Positions 26,831 through 35,829 of a stretch of 64,000 nucleotides of DNA are shown here, one piece after another. Position numbers and translations under genes: made by a program. Location of the stretch: NCBI GenBank assembly GCA_033812795.1, contig JAPXSY010000009.1:6139-70138 (forward strand), written 5' to 3'. The stretch comes from JAPXSY01 sp033812795 (GTDB lineage Bacteria; Verrucomicrobiota; Kiritimatiellia; RFP12; UBA1067). Under the pieces are notes generated by a model that saw only the letters and a program-made list of their open reading frames with translations, did not search any database and was not told the origin of the DNA. How positions within the stretch are numbered: position 1 is the stretch's first letter; every line of letters begins with the position of its first letter.

Positions 26831-29140
26831 CTATTTCTTTTTGGCCGCGGCCATCACCTGCATCAACAGGCGTTTGTCCTGCCAGGTGTCGCGCAGGGAA
26901 CCGATGCGGAGGATCTGGCGGAAGGCGTCGAGCTTCATCCGGGTGGCCGGGATAACGCGGACACGGAATGGCTTGTCCGGTTCAAGCGAGAAAAAGTTGT
27001 CATCCATCCGCGCGTCCATGCCGTCGAGCGAAATCCAGACCCACAGGGCAGGATGGTGACTGGTGAGCGTCACGGCGAAGCTGTTGTCATCCCAGGCACG
27101 GATTTCAGCCCGCATACGCGGTGCCTGCAGTTTCAGCGCGCGCGGCTCGCAGAACAGCACCGTATTCCACGCCACCTGATTGCCCTGCTCATCCAGCAGA
27201 TAGATCCACATGATCAGGTTGTCCGCGCCACAGCGTTTCAGGATGTCTGCCACTTTGACGCGAACCGATTCATCACGGGACAACGGGGCCACCGACACCT
27301 TTTTCGTGCCCTCGGCAACCACGATTCCCTCCATCTGGGTCACCCGCCACTGCATCTCACCCTTGAACGTCGGCCGGAGCCCGTCATGAAACACATTCAG
27401 CGTGACCGTGCCCGATTCCCGGCAGTAAACCCCGCACAGCGAGATCGGCGCGAAAAAACGGCGGGCCAGATACTGCAACGCTTTCCACCGTCCCGCGTAA
27501 TCCACGGCGGACGGGCTGCACGTGGGCCAGCAGTCATTGAAATGCCAATAGAGAAATCCGGGTGAAGCCTCCTTCGCGGTCCGCACCCGCTCATAGGCCC
27601 GCCGCAACAGCACCGCCTGCTGGATCTGGCTGAGCCAAGCGACATGATCGAAACTGGAGGGAACCAGAAAATGGTCGAGGAACCCGTGATAGATGCGGCG
27701 CGCGCCATCGGAAGGCGACATGTGAAACGCGCAGGCCGGATGTCCGGCATTCCGCTCCCCCTCATCCAGATATTCCGCGATCACGCGCGGCTCGGGGAAC
27801 GAAGGCATCGTCATGTACCCGGCCGGTTCCGTCAGGGAGAACGGCTGGTGCGGGATCGGCGGCAGACAGGGCGTGTCCGGATCCGCCGCACGCACACCGT
27901 CGACCGCGATCTTGGTGTACGCGGAATCGATCGCTTTCCCGCCACCGTCCCCGCCGCACCAAAGCGCCAGACACGGATGGTGGCGCAACGCCATGACCGT
28001 GCTCCGCACTTCCCGCTCGAACGAGGCCCGTTCCCCTTTTGCGGGCGGCGCGCCCCGGCTGCCCCCGAGCATCAGATCCTGCCACACGCAAATGCCGTAC
28101 TCATCGCACAGATCATAAAAAGCATCGTTTTCGTAAAGCCCCCCACCCCAGACGCGCAGACAGTTCATGTTCGCGACCGCCACGGCTTTCACCAGCCGGG
28201 CATACTCCACCCGCGTCAAGCGCGCCGGATACAGGTCGGCCGGCACCCAACTGGCCCCCTTGAGGAAAACCGACTGGCCGTTCACTTTCACACGGCCGAA
28301 GGCCCTGCCGCGGACCGGTTCCATCTCCACCTGACGGAGCCCGATCCGCCGCGCGACGTGCTCGTAGCAGGTCCGGCCCGACAAAACGTCAACCGTCACT
28401 TCGTACAGCGGTTGCTCACCCAGACCGGCCGGCCACCAAAGCTGGGGGTTCTTGACCGTCAGGGAGAGTGTCATCCGGTCCCGGTTAAGCAGGTCGCGCG
28501 CCTCATGCAGGATGTTGCCCTTATAGCAGACCCGCACCAGCAACTCCAAATGCATCGCGGGGTCATATCGCTCTGACGCCACCGCCACATGCAGCTTGAC
28601 CACGCCCGCTGTCGCAAAGTCCTGCCGGATATGCACCTCGCTGACCCGGACATGCGTGAAGGCCAGCAGCGAAACCGTGCGCCCGATCCCCACGGTGGGC
28701 GACAGGGAGATGAAATCCTGATTCGGCCCCTCCTCCGCCCCCGGCACGGTTGACGTCGGGGGGGAGAAGGTTACCCGCAGACGGTTCTTCCCCGCCTTCA
28801 ACAAGGGTTTAACCTCGAATTCAACCGTTTCAAAGGGGTTGGTGACCTGACCCAGTTCGGCATCGTTCAATCGGATCGCCGCACACCCGTTCAACCCGCC
28901 GAAACACAAAACCACCCGGTCATAGGCCGAAACATCCTCCTGCACAAAGGTTTTTTCATATACCCACTCCTCACCCATAACCCAACGCGCCGCCTCAAGC
29001 CGGGTTCCGCGCACCAGATCCTCCATCTCGCCCGCAGCCATCAAATCGGCATGCACACACCCCGGCACGTGTGCCGGAATGCTTTTTTTAGAGCCGCGCT
29101 TGTAGAGATTCCACTCGCCAGAGAGATCAGTCTTCCTCAT
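26831..29140 (-). CDS. Beta-mannosidase-like GH2 protein with altered acid/base site
   Basis: 769 residues from the ATG at 29140, chosen because MRKTDLSGEWNL is where beta-mannosidases normally begin and GAGG lies just upstream; the frame is open to 29272. No signal peptide, so probably cytoplasmic. Family motifs are clear: VPGCVHADL, WVPADLYPARL and RVWGGGLYENDAFYDLCDE followed by VWQDLM. The acid/base segment, normally WxGxNE, reads WCGGDG (residues 394-399), with Gly in place of Glu. The nucleophile region TEPAGYMTMPSFPE (~436) retains a Glu. The enzyme may be inactive, or use another residue. The 3' end abuts the minisatellite. Confidence 0.75.
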   Translation of the reverse strand: MRKTDLSGEWNLYKRGSKKSIPAHVPGCVHADLMAAGEMEDLVRGTRLEAARWVMGEEWVYEKTFVQEDVSAYDRVVLCFGGLNGCAAIRLNDAELGQVTNPFETVEFEVKPLLKAGKNRLRVTFSPPTSTVPGAEEGPNQDFISLSPTVGIGRTVSLLAFTHVRVSEVHIRQDFATAGVVKLHVAVASERYDPAMHLELLVRVCYKGNILHEARDLLNRDRMTLSLTVKNPQLWWPAGLGEQPLYEVTVDVLSGRTCYEHVARRIGLRQVEMEPVRGRAFGRVKVNGQSVFLKGASWVPADLYPARLTRVEYARLVKAVAVANMNCLRVWGGGLYENDAFYDLCDEYGICVWQDLMLGGSRGAPPAKGERASFEREVRSTVMALRHHPCLALWCGGDGGGKAIDSAYTKIAVDGVRAADPDTPCLPPIPHQPFSLTEPAGYMTMPSFPEPRVIAEYLDEGERNAGHPACAFHMSPSDGARRIYHGFLDHFLVPSSFDHVAWLSQIQQAVLLRRAYERVRTAKEASPGFLYWHFNDCWPTCSPSAVDYAGRWKALQYLARRFFAPISLCGVYCRESGTVTLNVFHDGLRPTFKGEMQWRVTQMEGIVVAEGTKKVSVAPLSRDESVRVKVADILKRCGADNLIMWIYLLDEQGNQVAWNTVLFCEPRALKLQAPRMRAEIRAWDDNSFAVTLTSHHPALWVWISLDGMDARMDDNFFSLEPDKPFRVRVIPATRMKLDAFRQILRIGSLRDTWQDKRLLMQVMAAAKKK

Positions 29141-29531
29141 TCGCCTCAAATCCTTTTCGGTATAGATACAGAACGTTTCATAACCGCTCGTTTCGTGACG
29201 GTTCATATTCTGTCCGAAAAAGAGCTCTTTCGTCAACTTGATTTCCTCCATAATCAGAACCTTCAAAGGCATCGGGCCCGCTCCAATTCCGGGAAAAAAT
29301 CTAAAAATCGCACTTGCATTCCCTCTTTTTTTCTGCTACATATTTCTTTGCTGTTCGAGAACAGTTTGTTGTTTCAAGGCTGTTTCTCCATGTGTACTCC
29401 TATGTATCCCCCCAAGACCGGCTTGCAAAAGCCGGTCTTCTATTTCATATTCATACGTCGGCATCGCGACGGAAAGGATGGATCATCCATTCCGCACCAC
29501 GCCGTTGGTTTTGTAACAAGAAGTTCGTGCC
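29141..29531. other. Divergent intergenic region
   Basis: 391 bp between the start of the beta-mannosidase-like gene (minus) and the U32 peptidase gene (plus). The first 130 bp remain open in the frame of the former. The remainder is AT-richer than its neighbours and contains the perfect hairpin at 29414-29439. No clear -35/-10 pair could be chosen. Confidence 0.45.
29414..29439 (+). terminator. Perfect 11-bp hairpin in a divergent region
   Basis: AAGACCGGCTT (29414-29424) and AAGCCGGTCTT (29429-29439) pair perfectly around GCAA, preceded by CCCC and followed by CTATTTC. It looks like an intrinsic terminator or leader stem-loop, but no plus-strand gene ends before it. It may be the 3' end of a small RNA or a leader attenuator of the U32 gene. 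Confidence 0.5.
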
Positions 29532-32006
29532 TTGACCCCTGAACTCCTAGCTCCCGCAGGCGGTTTCGAGGCCGCGTGCGCCGCCTTCCAATACGGCGCG
29601 GACGCGGTGTATCTCGGCTTGCCGCGCTTCTCCGCCCGCGCCGACGCAGAGCACCTCACCCCGGACCGGCTGCGCCTGCTGAAGGCCTATGCGCAGAGCT
29701 TCACTCCCGCCAAACGGGTGTACGTCACCTTCAACACTCTGGTGACCGAGTCGGAGTGGGAGCCGGCACTCGACCTGCTGGCCGTCTTGGACGACCTGAC
29801 GCCGGACGGCGTGATCGTGCAGGACCTGGGCGTGGCCCGGCTGATCCGCGACCACTTCCCCCGGCTGGCCCTCCATGCCAGCACGCAATTGGCGACGCAC
29901 AATCTGGAGGGAGCGCTCGCACTCCGGGAACTCGGGTTCACGCGGGTGGTGCTGGCGCGCGAACTGACCCTTGACGAAATCCGCCGCATTTCGCAAGAAA
30001 GCGGCATGCAGACCGAGATTTTCATTCACGGCGCGCTTTGTTACAGCTACAGCGGTCTCTGCCTCTTTTCCTCTCTCGCCACCGGGCGGAGCGGCAACCG
30101 CGGACGGTGCGCCTATTGCTGCCGCGAACCCTTCACCGCAGCGGAATGCGCGTCCGACAACGCCGCGCCACATTTCCCCTTCTCGATGCGCGACCTGTGC
30201 CTCGCGCCGCTGCTTGACGACGTGACGGGCAGCGGCGCGCACGCGCTGAAGATCGAAGGCCGCATGAAGAGTCCGCTCTATGTGGCCTGCGTCACCGATT
30301 ACTACCGCCGTAAGTTGGACCGCACCCTCTCCCCCGAGACGGAACGCGAACGGCTTCAGGATCTCCAGACGATCTTCAGCCGCTCCGGAACACAACTCTA
30401 CGCCCAAGACCCACACGCGCAACCCGAAACGATCATTGATCCGTTGACGGTCGGCCACCGCGGCGCACGGATCGGGGAGGTCGAGGCTGTGATCCGCGAC
30501 CGTGACGGCACACGGTGGCTGCGTTTCCGTTCCGACCGTGCCCTAGAGAAACATGACGGCTTGCAGCTCGAATTCCCCGGGGAGGGCCGTCCCCCGGGTT
30601 TTGCGGTTATGCGCCTGCGGCAGGCCGGAACGCGGCGTCCGGCCCTCTCGCTGGCCGCGGGCGAACGCGTCGAAGTGGCGCTACCGGAAGGCCCGTTCCC
30701 GCCCATCGTGCGCGGCACACCGGTGTTCTGCTCCGCCTCGCAAGCCGTCCGCCGCCGCTACGGAATCCAGAGTGTGCGCGAGTCTGGTCTCACCACAGGG
30801 CGTCCGGTGGATTTCGAGGTGCGACTCGATCCCGGGGGAATTGCCGTCCGGGCCTCGACCCCCTGCGAACCCTGCGGACAGGTCACAGCCGAAACGCAAA
30901 TCGCCCTGCCCCTTTCCCCTTCGCGCCAACCCGAGCAAAGTCCGGCCGCCGTTCAGAAAGCCTTCAGCCGCCTCGGTGACTCTGCGTGGCGTCTGGGCAC
31001 CCTCACTTTCCACGATCCAGACGGGCGCTATGCGCCCCCCTCGCAACTGAACGCGTGCCGGCGCGACGTGCTCGTCCGCCTCAACGGGGCGTGGGACCAA
31101 CATGCCGCAACGCGCCGAGAGGCGATCCTGCGGAAGTGGCGGCCGGAGCCCGCCATTCCGTCTCCCTCACCTGACGCCGCGCCGCTCCCGCATTGGACCC
31201 TGAAACACCGCGCCGACGCGCAACCCCTGCCGACTGCGGCGCTGTCGGGCCTGTCAACCTTGATCCTGCGGATCGGCCACGCCCCCGCCGATGCGCTGAA
31301 GCGACAGTTGGAGGCGTGGCGCGAAGCCGTCCCCCAGACCGCGATCTGCCCCGCGCTGCCGGTCATCACGCGCGCGTGCGCTACACGGGAAATGCGGGAC
31401 GCCCTCCGTGTCCTTGCACGCGAGGGATGGGAGCGCTGGGAGTGCGCAGATCTCTCGGGCTGGCGCATGTTGACAGAGGAAGGACTCAGCCCGTACTCCG
31501 CCGACTGGAGTTTGTACGCCCTGAACCGGGCCGCCTGCGCGGAATACGCCCGTCTCGGTTTCGCGGTGCAGGTGCTTTCCCCGGAGAACGGACTGGACAA
31601 TATCCGTGCGCTCTGCCACATCCCGGCGTGCGCGGGGCACCGACCCGAAGCCGAAATGCCCGTTTATCTGCACCCCCCTCTCTTTCTCTCTGAAACCGCC
31701 CCCCTGACGGGCGGACGCCCGCCCCCCGATAAAGGGCGGACGCGGGACATCCGGATCGCCAACCGCCGCGGCAAGACCTTCACCGTTCTCGTCCGGGATC
31801 GTCTATGGGTAACCACCGCCGACGAGCCCTACTGTCTGGCCGACCGGCTTCCGGAACTCCGCGCCGCAGGCGTAGGTCGTTTCCGTATCGACCTTTCCTG
31901 GTCACCGGAAACCATTGATGCGGAGCGAACGATCCGAAACGTGATGGCCGGGAAGCTGCCGCAAAGTCATGTTCTGCGGGGTAATTTCGACCGCGGCCTC
32001 GCCTGA
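29532..32006 (+). CDS. U32-family peptidase / RlhA-like protein
   Basis: 824 residues from a TTG start, which gives the canonical TPELLAPAGGFEAACAAF opening. The U32 signature is intact: EIFIHGALCYSYSGLC followed by S...GRSGNRGRCAYCCR, with the conserved cysteines of an iron-sulfur-type site. The family includes collagenase-like proteases and RlhA, which hydroxylates 23S rRNA. Only the first ~300 residues are the core; the long C-terminal part resembles the extended U32 architecture but is longer than the ~650 residues of RlhA. Probably cytoplasmic. The upstream region has no clear Shine-Dalgarno. Confidence 0.85.
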   Translation: MTPELLAPAGGFEAACAAFQYGADAVYLGLPRFSARADAEHLTPDRLRLLKAYAQSFTPAKRVYVTFNTLVTESEWEPALDLLAVLDDLTPDGVIVQDLGVARLIRDHFPRLALHASTQLATHNLEGALALRELGFTRVVLARELTLDEIRRISQESGMQTEIFIHGALCYSYSGLCLFSSLATGRSGNRGRCAYCCREPFTAAECASDNAAPHFPFSMRDLCLAPLLDDVTGSGAHALKIEGRMKSPLYVACVTDYYRRKLDRTLSPETERERLQDLQTIFSRSGTQLYAQDPHAQPETIIDPLTVGHRGARIGEVEAVIRDRDGTRWLRFRSDRALEKHDGLQLEFPGEGRPPGFAVMRLRQAGTRRPALSLAAGERVEVALPEGPFPPIVRGTPVFCSASQAVRRRYGIQSVRESGLTTGRPVDFEVRLDPGGIAVRASTPCEPCGQVTAETQIALPLSPSRQPEQSPAAVQKAFSRLGDSAWRLGTLTFHDPDGRYAPPSQLNACRRDVLVRLNGAWDQHAATRREAILRKWRPEPAIPSPSPDAAPLPHWTLKHRADAQPLPTAALSGLSTLILRIGHAPADALKRQLEAWREAVPQTAICPALPVITRACATREMRDALRVLAREGWERWECADLSGWRMLTEEGLSPYSADWSLYALNRAACAEYARLGFAVQVLSPENGLDNIRALCHIPACAGHRPEAEMPVYLHPPLFLSETAPLTGGRPPPDKGRTRDIRIANRRGKTFTVLVRDRLWVTTADEPYCLADRLPELRAAGVGRFRIDLSWSPETIDAERTIRNVMAGKLPQSHVLRGNFDRGLA

Positions 32007-32062
32007 GTCCACACCATGAAACTCCTGTTGCCCCTCGTTTTCGCCCGGCCCTCGGAGGGGGG

Positions 32063-34753
32063 TCAACGGACTCCAAACACCGTGCCGTCGGGAGGAACCG
32101 GTGGCGGCGCGGAGACCCCCAATCCGCGCACATCATCCACATACCATCCCTCACTGGCCGTGCTGTTGTCCGTACCCAAACGCCAGCGCACGCGCAACTG
32201 GCGGCCCGCGTACCGTGCCGTATCGGTCAGGGACAACGTAACCGGGACAAACCCTCCGCTTGTGCCCACCCAGGCAGAACGCCCTACCAGCGGATTCAGC
32301 GAATTCGGCGCACCCTTGCCCGCCACCGTCCCGGTATACCCGTTCTGGGAAAAAACAACCCCCGAACCGATATCCGTCACGTCATACCAATCGCCATTAT
32401 CCAGCGAAAACTCCAGCACCCCCGCGTCATTGGCGCTAAACGAGAAATCATGCCAGAAGCTCAGTTGCAAAGCCGTTTGATCCAACGGGATCTCGATAGG
32501 AGGGGAAACCAGACTTGTGTCAGATCGTGTGTCCACACCCAACGAAAAGGCGGAGTTCGACGGCGAGACGCTCTTAACCGTCGAGAGCTCCCACTGATTG
32601 GTCCCCAGCGTCTGCAGAAACGACCAGCCGCGGGATAAAAGGTCGTTTGTTTCGAATGTTTCACTCCAGAACAGTTCCGGCACGACAAAGGCATTATACA
32701 ACGTCGCCCGTCCGCCGTCCGGATTGGCCAGCGTGAGATTCCACCATCCGCTGGACATGCCCACGGTGTTCACGCGCGCATAGGCCACATCCCCCAGGAC
32801 CTGCATGTTCATCGCCAGGGCATCCGGTTGCCCTAACCGGCGCAATCGCGCCGTAGCCCCCAACAGGAAATGATCCCCTGTGAAGGTGAACGGCAAAACC
32901 CCCTCTCCCGAACCCGGCGAAGAGGAAATCAAAACCGGTCTCGGCGCCTGCTGTTCCGGCACGCCTCCGCTCACGATCAGAGAAAAGGGCTGTTGTCCGT
33001 TTGTGAGAGTGCCCGCAAACGTGACACGGACCGTATACGTCCCCTCGACAACCGGCGCCGCGATCAGAACCTGCTCGACATTATCCGTGGTGTTCGAACC
33101 GGTTATCGCGGGATACGCGCAGGAGGCCACGCTCCATTCCCCCACAAACGGCATGACCCATGGCTCGTGGACGGTTCCGTCGGGAGCGATCACCCGCAGG
33201 TCGAGATTGTTGACCAGACGGGGCTGGCGGGAATCCCCTATCCCGGTCGCCACACCCGGCGGATCGGTCCAGCAAAGCGTCGCGCGGACCGGACTTGCCC
33301 CATCCCAAATCATTTCAAAACTGATTGCATTCCGATCGGTACTCACGCGGTTTTCGATCACCTGCCGCCTACCGGCCTGCGCACGGTAGTCGAGCAGCAG
33401 ATCCGCAGCGGCCTTGCCGTTGAGCAGTCCCCAACCGTAAACATAATCCGGACCGGGATTCCCCAGATCGTCCGCTGTGTGGATCAGCAACGCCTTGAGC
33501 GTACTCGCACGCATGACCTGATTACTGAAGAGATTCGCGAAGAGGTGGACAAGTTGTTGCGCCGTGCCAGCCGCATTCGGACAGGCCATGCTCGTCCCGC
33601 TCGAGTAACTGTACGAGGAATCCCCGCCATACGAAGTTGACTTCAAACGATCCCCGTTGGCAACCAGATCCGGTTTGATGCGCCCATCGTCAGCCGGTCC
33701 CCATGAGGAAAAAATCGTCATGTTCGCGTTGGCGACACTCCGCATGCCCCCACTGACCGCGTCGGTGACGGCACCGACCGTCACGACGTTTTTCGCCAAC
33801 GCACTGTATCCAAGCGTGTCATACCCGTTTCGATAAACATGATCTGCGGGCGGATGCAGGGACGAATCATAGGTGACGGGGATGCCGCCGGCGCTGAGTG
33901 CCACCGTATCGCCGTTCACCGGGTTTTCCGAGGGGCCGCGATCATTCCCGGCCGCCCAGAAGACCAGATAATAAGGCAGGTCGAAAGCCAACTTGTCCAT
34001 CTCGTGGGCATACGTGTTATATTTGCCAAAATCGTCTTCGATCGCGGACGCCGTGAATCCGGTCCCGTACCAAGTGAATTTCGGATTCCCGCTATACCCC
34101 CATCCCGCGACCATCCCATAACTGTGATTCGAAACCTTGATCTTGTCCGCTTCACCGGGATAGGCCGCACCGCGCATGGTCATCTCACCCTGGTCGTCAT
34201 TCCAATCATAGCTGTCCACAAGCACAGCCGGAGCCATTCCCTTCGCCAAGCTGTCAATCCCCGCGGCACAGATCGTGCCGACCACATGCGTCGAGTGATC
34301 GTGCACGACACCCGCACCGTCCCGGGAAACCACCCGTCCCCCGAATTCCCTGTGGGTGGTCCGCGCTGAACAGGCATCCCATACGCCGACCGTATCCCCG
34401 GCTCCGTCCGCACCGTAGGGAGCGAGACGCAGAATATTCGCTCCCGTGGAAATCGCGGCGTTCGCATTCAGCGTCATGCGGTATATCGGCTTCCCCCCTT
34501 CGATCGCCGCCAGTTCCCATGCACCGCCATTGGGACGCTGCCCCCGCACCGGAATCCCGAAGGAACGCGCGAACGCCTCAGCTTCTTCGCGCCGCATCCG
34601 CTCGACACGCATCCGCTCCTTCACCTTGTTCCGCCTGACAACCGGGTTGCCCATGTCTTCCATGTTCGCGGCAACCGCTGAAGCCTGTTGTGCGGCCACC
34701 CGACCGGACAGGACGAAAAGTCCCGTAAGGAATAACCAGACAATGGGTTTCAC
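32063..34753 (-). CDS. Secreted subtilisin-like (S8) serine protease with C-terminal beta domains
   Basis: 896 residues from a GTG start; GAGGAGG lies five bases upstream and the product then begins with a signal peptide (KPIVWLFLTGLFVLSGRVAAQ). The catalytic triad is visible: Asp126 in GVWDAC, His156 in DHSTHVVGT and Ser388 in SGTSMACP, with the oxyanion Asn in WAAGND. A short propeptide-like region rich in Arg/Glu precedes the domain. After ~residue 490 come a P/jelly-roll-type domain, an IPT-like strand region, and a MAM/LamG-like sandwich (GWSFLQTLGTNQWEL... SEGWYVDDV). The tail PPDGTVFGVR resembles the tails of other secreted proteins here. Its 3' end converges on the U32 gene. Confidence 0.85.
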   Translation of the reverse strand: MKPIVWLFLTGLFVLSGRVAAQQASAVAANMEDMGNPVVRRNKVKERMRVERMRREEAEAFARSFGIPVRGQRPNGGAWELAAIEGGKPIYRMTLNANAAISTGANILRLAPYGADGAGDTVGVWDACSARTTHREFGGRVVSRDGAGVVHDHSTHVVGTICAAGIDSLAKGMAPAVLVDSYDWNDDQGEMTMRGAAYPGEADKIKVSNHSYGMVAGWGYSGNPKFTWYGTGFTASAIEDDFGKYNTYAHEMDKLAFDLPYYLVFWAAGNDRGPSENPVNGDTVALSAGGIPVTYDSSLHPPADHVYRNGYDTLGYSALAKNVVTVGAVTDAVSGGMRSVANANMTIFSSWGPADDGRIKPDLVANGDRLKSTSYGGDSSYSYSSGTSMACPNAAGTAQQLVHLFANLFSNQVMRASTLKALLIHTADDLGNPGPDYVYGWGLLNGKAAADLLLDYRAQAGRRQVIENRVSTDRNAISFEMIWDGASPVRATLCWTDPPGVATGIGDSRQPRLVNNLDLRVIAPDGTVHEPWVMPFVGEWSVASCAYPAITGSNTTDNVEQVLIAAPVVEGTYTVRVTFAGTLTNGQQPFSLIVSGGVPEQQAPRPVLISSSPGSGEGVLPFTFTGDHFLLGATARLRRLGQPDALAMNMQVLGDVAYARVNTVGMSSGWWNLTLANPDGGRATLYNAFVVPELFWSETFETNDLLSRGWSFLQTLGTNQWELSTVKSVSPSNSAFSLGVDTRSDTSLVSPPIEIPLDQTALQLSFWHDFSFSANDAGVLEFSLDNGDWYDVTDIGSGVVFSQNGYTGTVAGKGAPNSLNPLVGRSAWVGTSGGFVPVTLSLTDTARYAGRQLRVRWRLGTDNSTASEGWYVDDVRGLGVSAPPPVPPDGTVFGVR

Positions 34754-34880
34754 AAAAAGCCTCCTCGCTTGAGCAGGAAGATCGTACCACCTTGCTTGAG
34801 GGAGTGTCAAAAAAGCGAAAACAACGGCATCGGCGCTGCTGTTGAGGTGCCGTCGGGAAGGCCCCGCGGCCCGCGCCTGG

Positions 34881-35408
34881 TCACGGATAAATCCGAACGT
34901 GCAGCACCCGGTTGGAGACAACACTGTGGATGCGGCTGTTTGGTTCCGCCTCGCACGGGATTCGAATGCGCCGCATGAGCACCTTTCCGGTGCCGGGATC
35001 GGTCAGGGCGAGTGTGAGCAGGCTTCCGGATGAAGTAACCCGCACGTTGTCGCGGTCCACACCCGAGGGCAGCGAAAAAAGAATCTCATAGGCCTGCCCG
35101 TTCTCCCGCATGTCCAAGGCCGGGCTCGCCGGCAGACGGTCCCAGTCCGATGCGGCCATGGATTGCGCGATCACGTCGAGCCGTTGACGCCCCGCCGAAA
35201 CCCGCAGACCCTCGACCACGCGGGACTTGAACGGTCGAACCCGTTCAACCGGTTCCGTTCCGCCTGAAATCTCACCGTTTCCGTCTGCCGCGGCCTCCCC
35301 CACAGAACGTCCCAAGAAGGCAAGCGTGACCAACAATCCCAAAACGGCAACCAACAAAAAGTAGTCCAGCGCCGCCCATGCCCTTCCAATGAACTTCGCA
35401 TTCCGCAT
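34881..35408 (-). CDS. Membrane-anchored Hsp20/alpha-crystallin-like protein
   Basis: 175 residues from the ATG at 35408, which has GAGGA seven bases upstream; a second ATG two codons earlier is too close to that site. A transmembrane helix (ALDYFLLVAVLGLLVTLAFL) spans residues ~13-32. A linker leads to an alpha-crystallin-like domain at ~95-175: ALDMRENGQAYEILFSLPSGVDRDNVRV, then GSLLTLAL and a final strand NRVLHVRIYP, matching Hsp20 beta-strands. The usual I-x-I tail is absent. It would hold unfolding proteins at the membrane. It lies upstream of, and divergent from, the two-component/Bat cluster, which is also stress related. Confidence 0.65.
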   Translation of the reverse strand: MRNAKFIGRAWAALDYFLLVAVLGLLVTLAFLGRSVGEAAADGNGEISGGTEPVERVRPFKSRVVEGLRVSAGRQRLDVIAQSMAASDWDRLPASPALDMRENGQAYEILFSLPSGVDRDNVRVTSSGSLLTLALTDPGTGKVLMRRIRIPCEAEPNSRIHSVVSNRVLHVRIYP

Positions 35409-35463
35409 GGTCATTCCTCAATTTGCTCCGTATTAACCCAAGCAATTCATATGCCACACACCT

Positions 35464-35484
35464 AACGCGGACGAAGCCCGCAAC
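35464..35484 (+). repeat. GC-rich repeat AACGCGGaCGAAGCCCGCA, copy 1
   Basis: A near-identical copy lies at 43357-43377, where it forms the left edge of the insertion in the DUF4340 gene (one substitution over the first 19 bases; GCGGGC-GAA-GCCCGC is a perfect stem there). Both copies are followed by TTTAG/TTAATTAG-type sequence, suggesting a second remnant of the same element. Confidence 0.65.
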
Positions 35485-35662
35485 TCAATTTAGGCTCATA
35501 CAAAGAAGACACAGGTTTTTCATGACACCCCATTCCCCTTTTTACCCTTTGTGTGAAAAACAACTGTTCCTTTTGGAGTCGAACGGTTGAAATGATCCCA
35601 TCGATCCTGCACGGCGCATCCATCCGGGTGGCGGACCCAAACCATCCAAGATTTGACCGCAC

Positions 35663-35699
35663 GCGACAATCTGACGCGATGCACGCGTCAATTTGTCGC
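35663..35699. promoter_or_regulatory. Large palindrome upstream of the sensor kinase promoter
   Basis: GCGACAA..TGACGCG (from 35663) mirrors CGCGTCA..TTGTCGC (to 35699) around ATGCA, with a 2-bp mismatch in each arm. It is centred about 60 bp upstream of the expected transcription start of the promoter at 35707-35735, a common position for an activator site. The binding protein is unknown; the adjacent NtrC-type regulator is one candidate. Confidence 0.55.
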
Positions 35700-35706
35700 A
35701 TTCCGC

Positions 35707-35735
35707 TTGTCTTCCTCCGCGTGAACCCTTATAAT
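35707..35735 (+). promoter_or_regulatory. Sigma-70-type promoter of the two-component operon
   Basis: TTGTCT (35707-35712), a 17-bp spacer and a consensus TATAAT (35730-35735), about 95 bp before the sensor kinase start. It is the best housekeeping-type promoter visible in the window. Confidence 0.7.
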
Positions 35736-35829
35736 CCGGCAATTTTTTTTCAGGAACCGGAAACGGTCAGGCGGCGCGGCACATGCCGCACCCCGACCCC
35801 GGCACGTTCCCTGCTGAGGCAAAAACCGC

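Larger units (their letters stand above)
35409..35829. other. Divergent control region of the Hsp20-like gene and the two-component operon
   Basis: 421 bp with no gene. It contains a 21-bp GC-rich repeat (35464-35484), a large imperfect palindrome (35663-35699) and a good sigma-70 promoter (35707-35735) for the sensor kinase. The bases after ~35736 form an ~90-bp leader with a run of eight T. Confidence 0.6.

Noticed and set aside
32063..32110. PEP-CTERM or LPXTG-type sorting signal on the subtilase
   Set aside because: The C-terminus lacks the motif, hydrophobic helix and basic end of those signals; only the short GTVFGVR tail is present.
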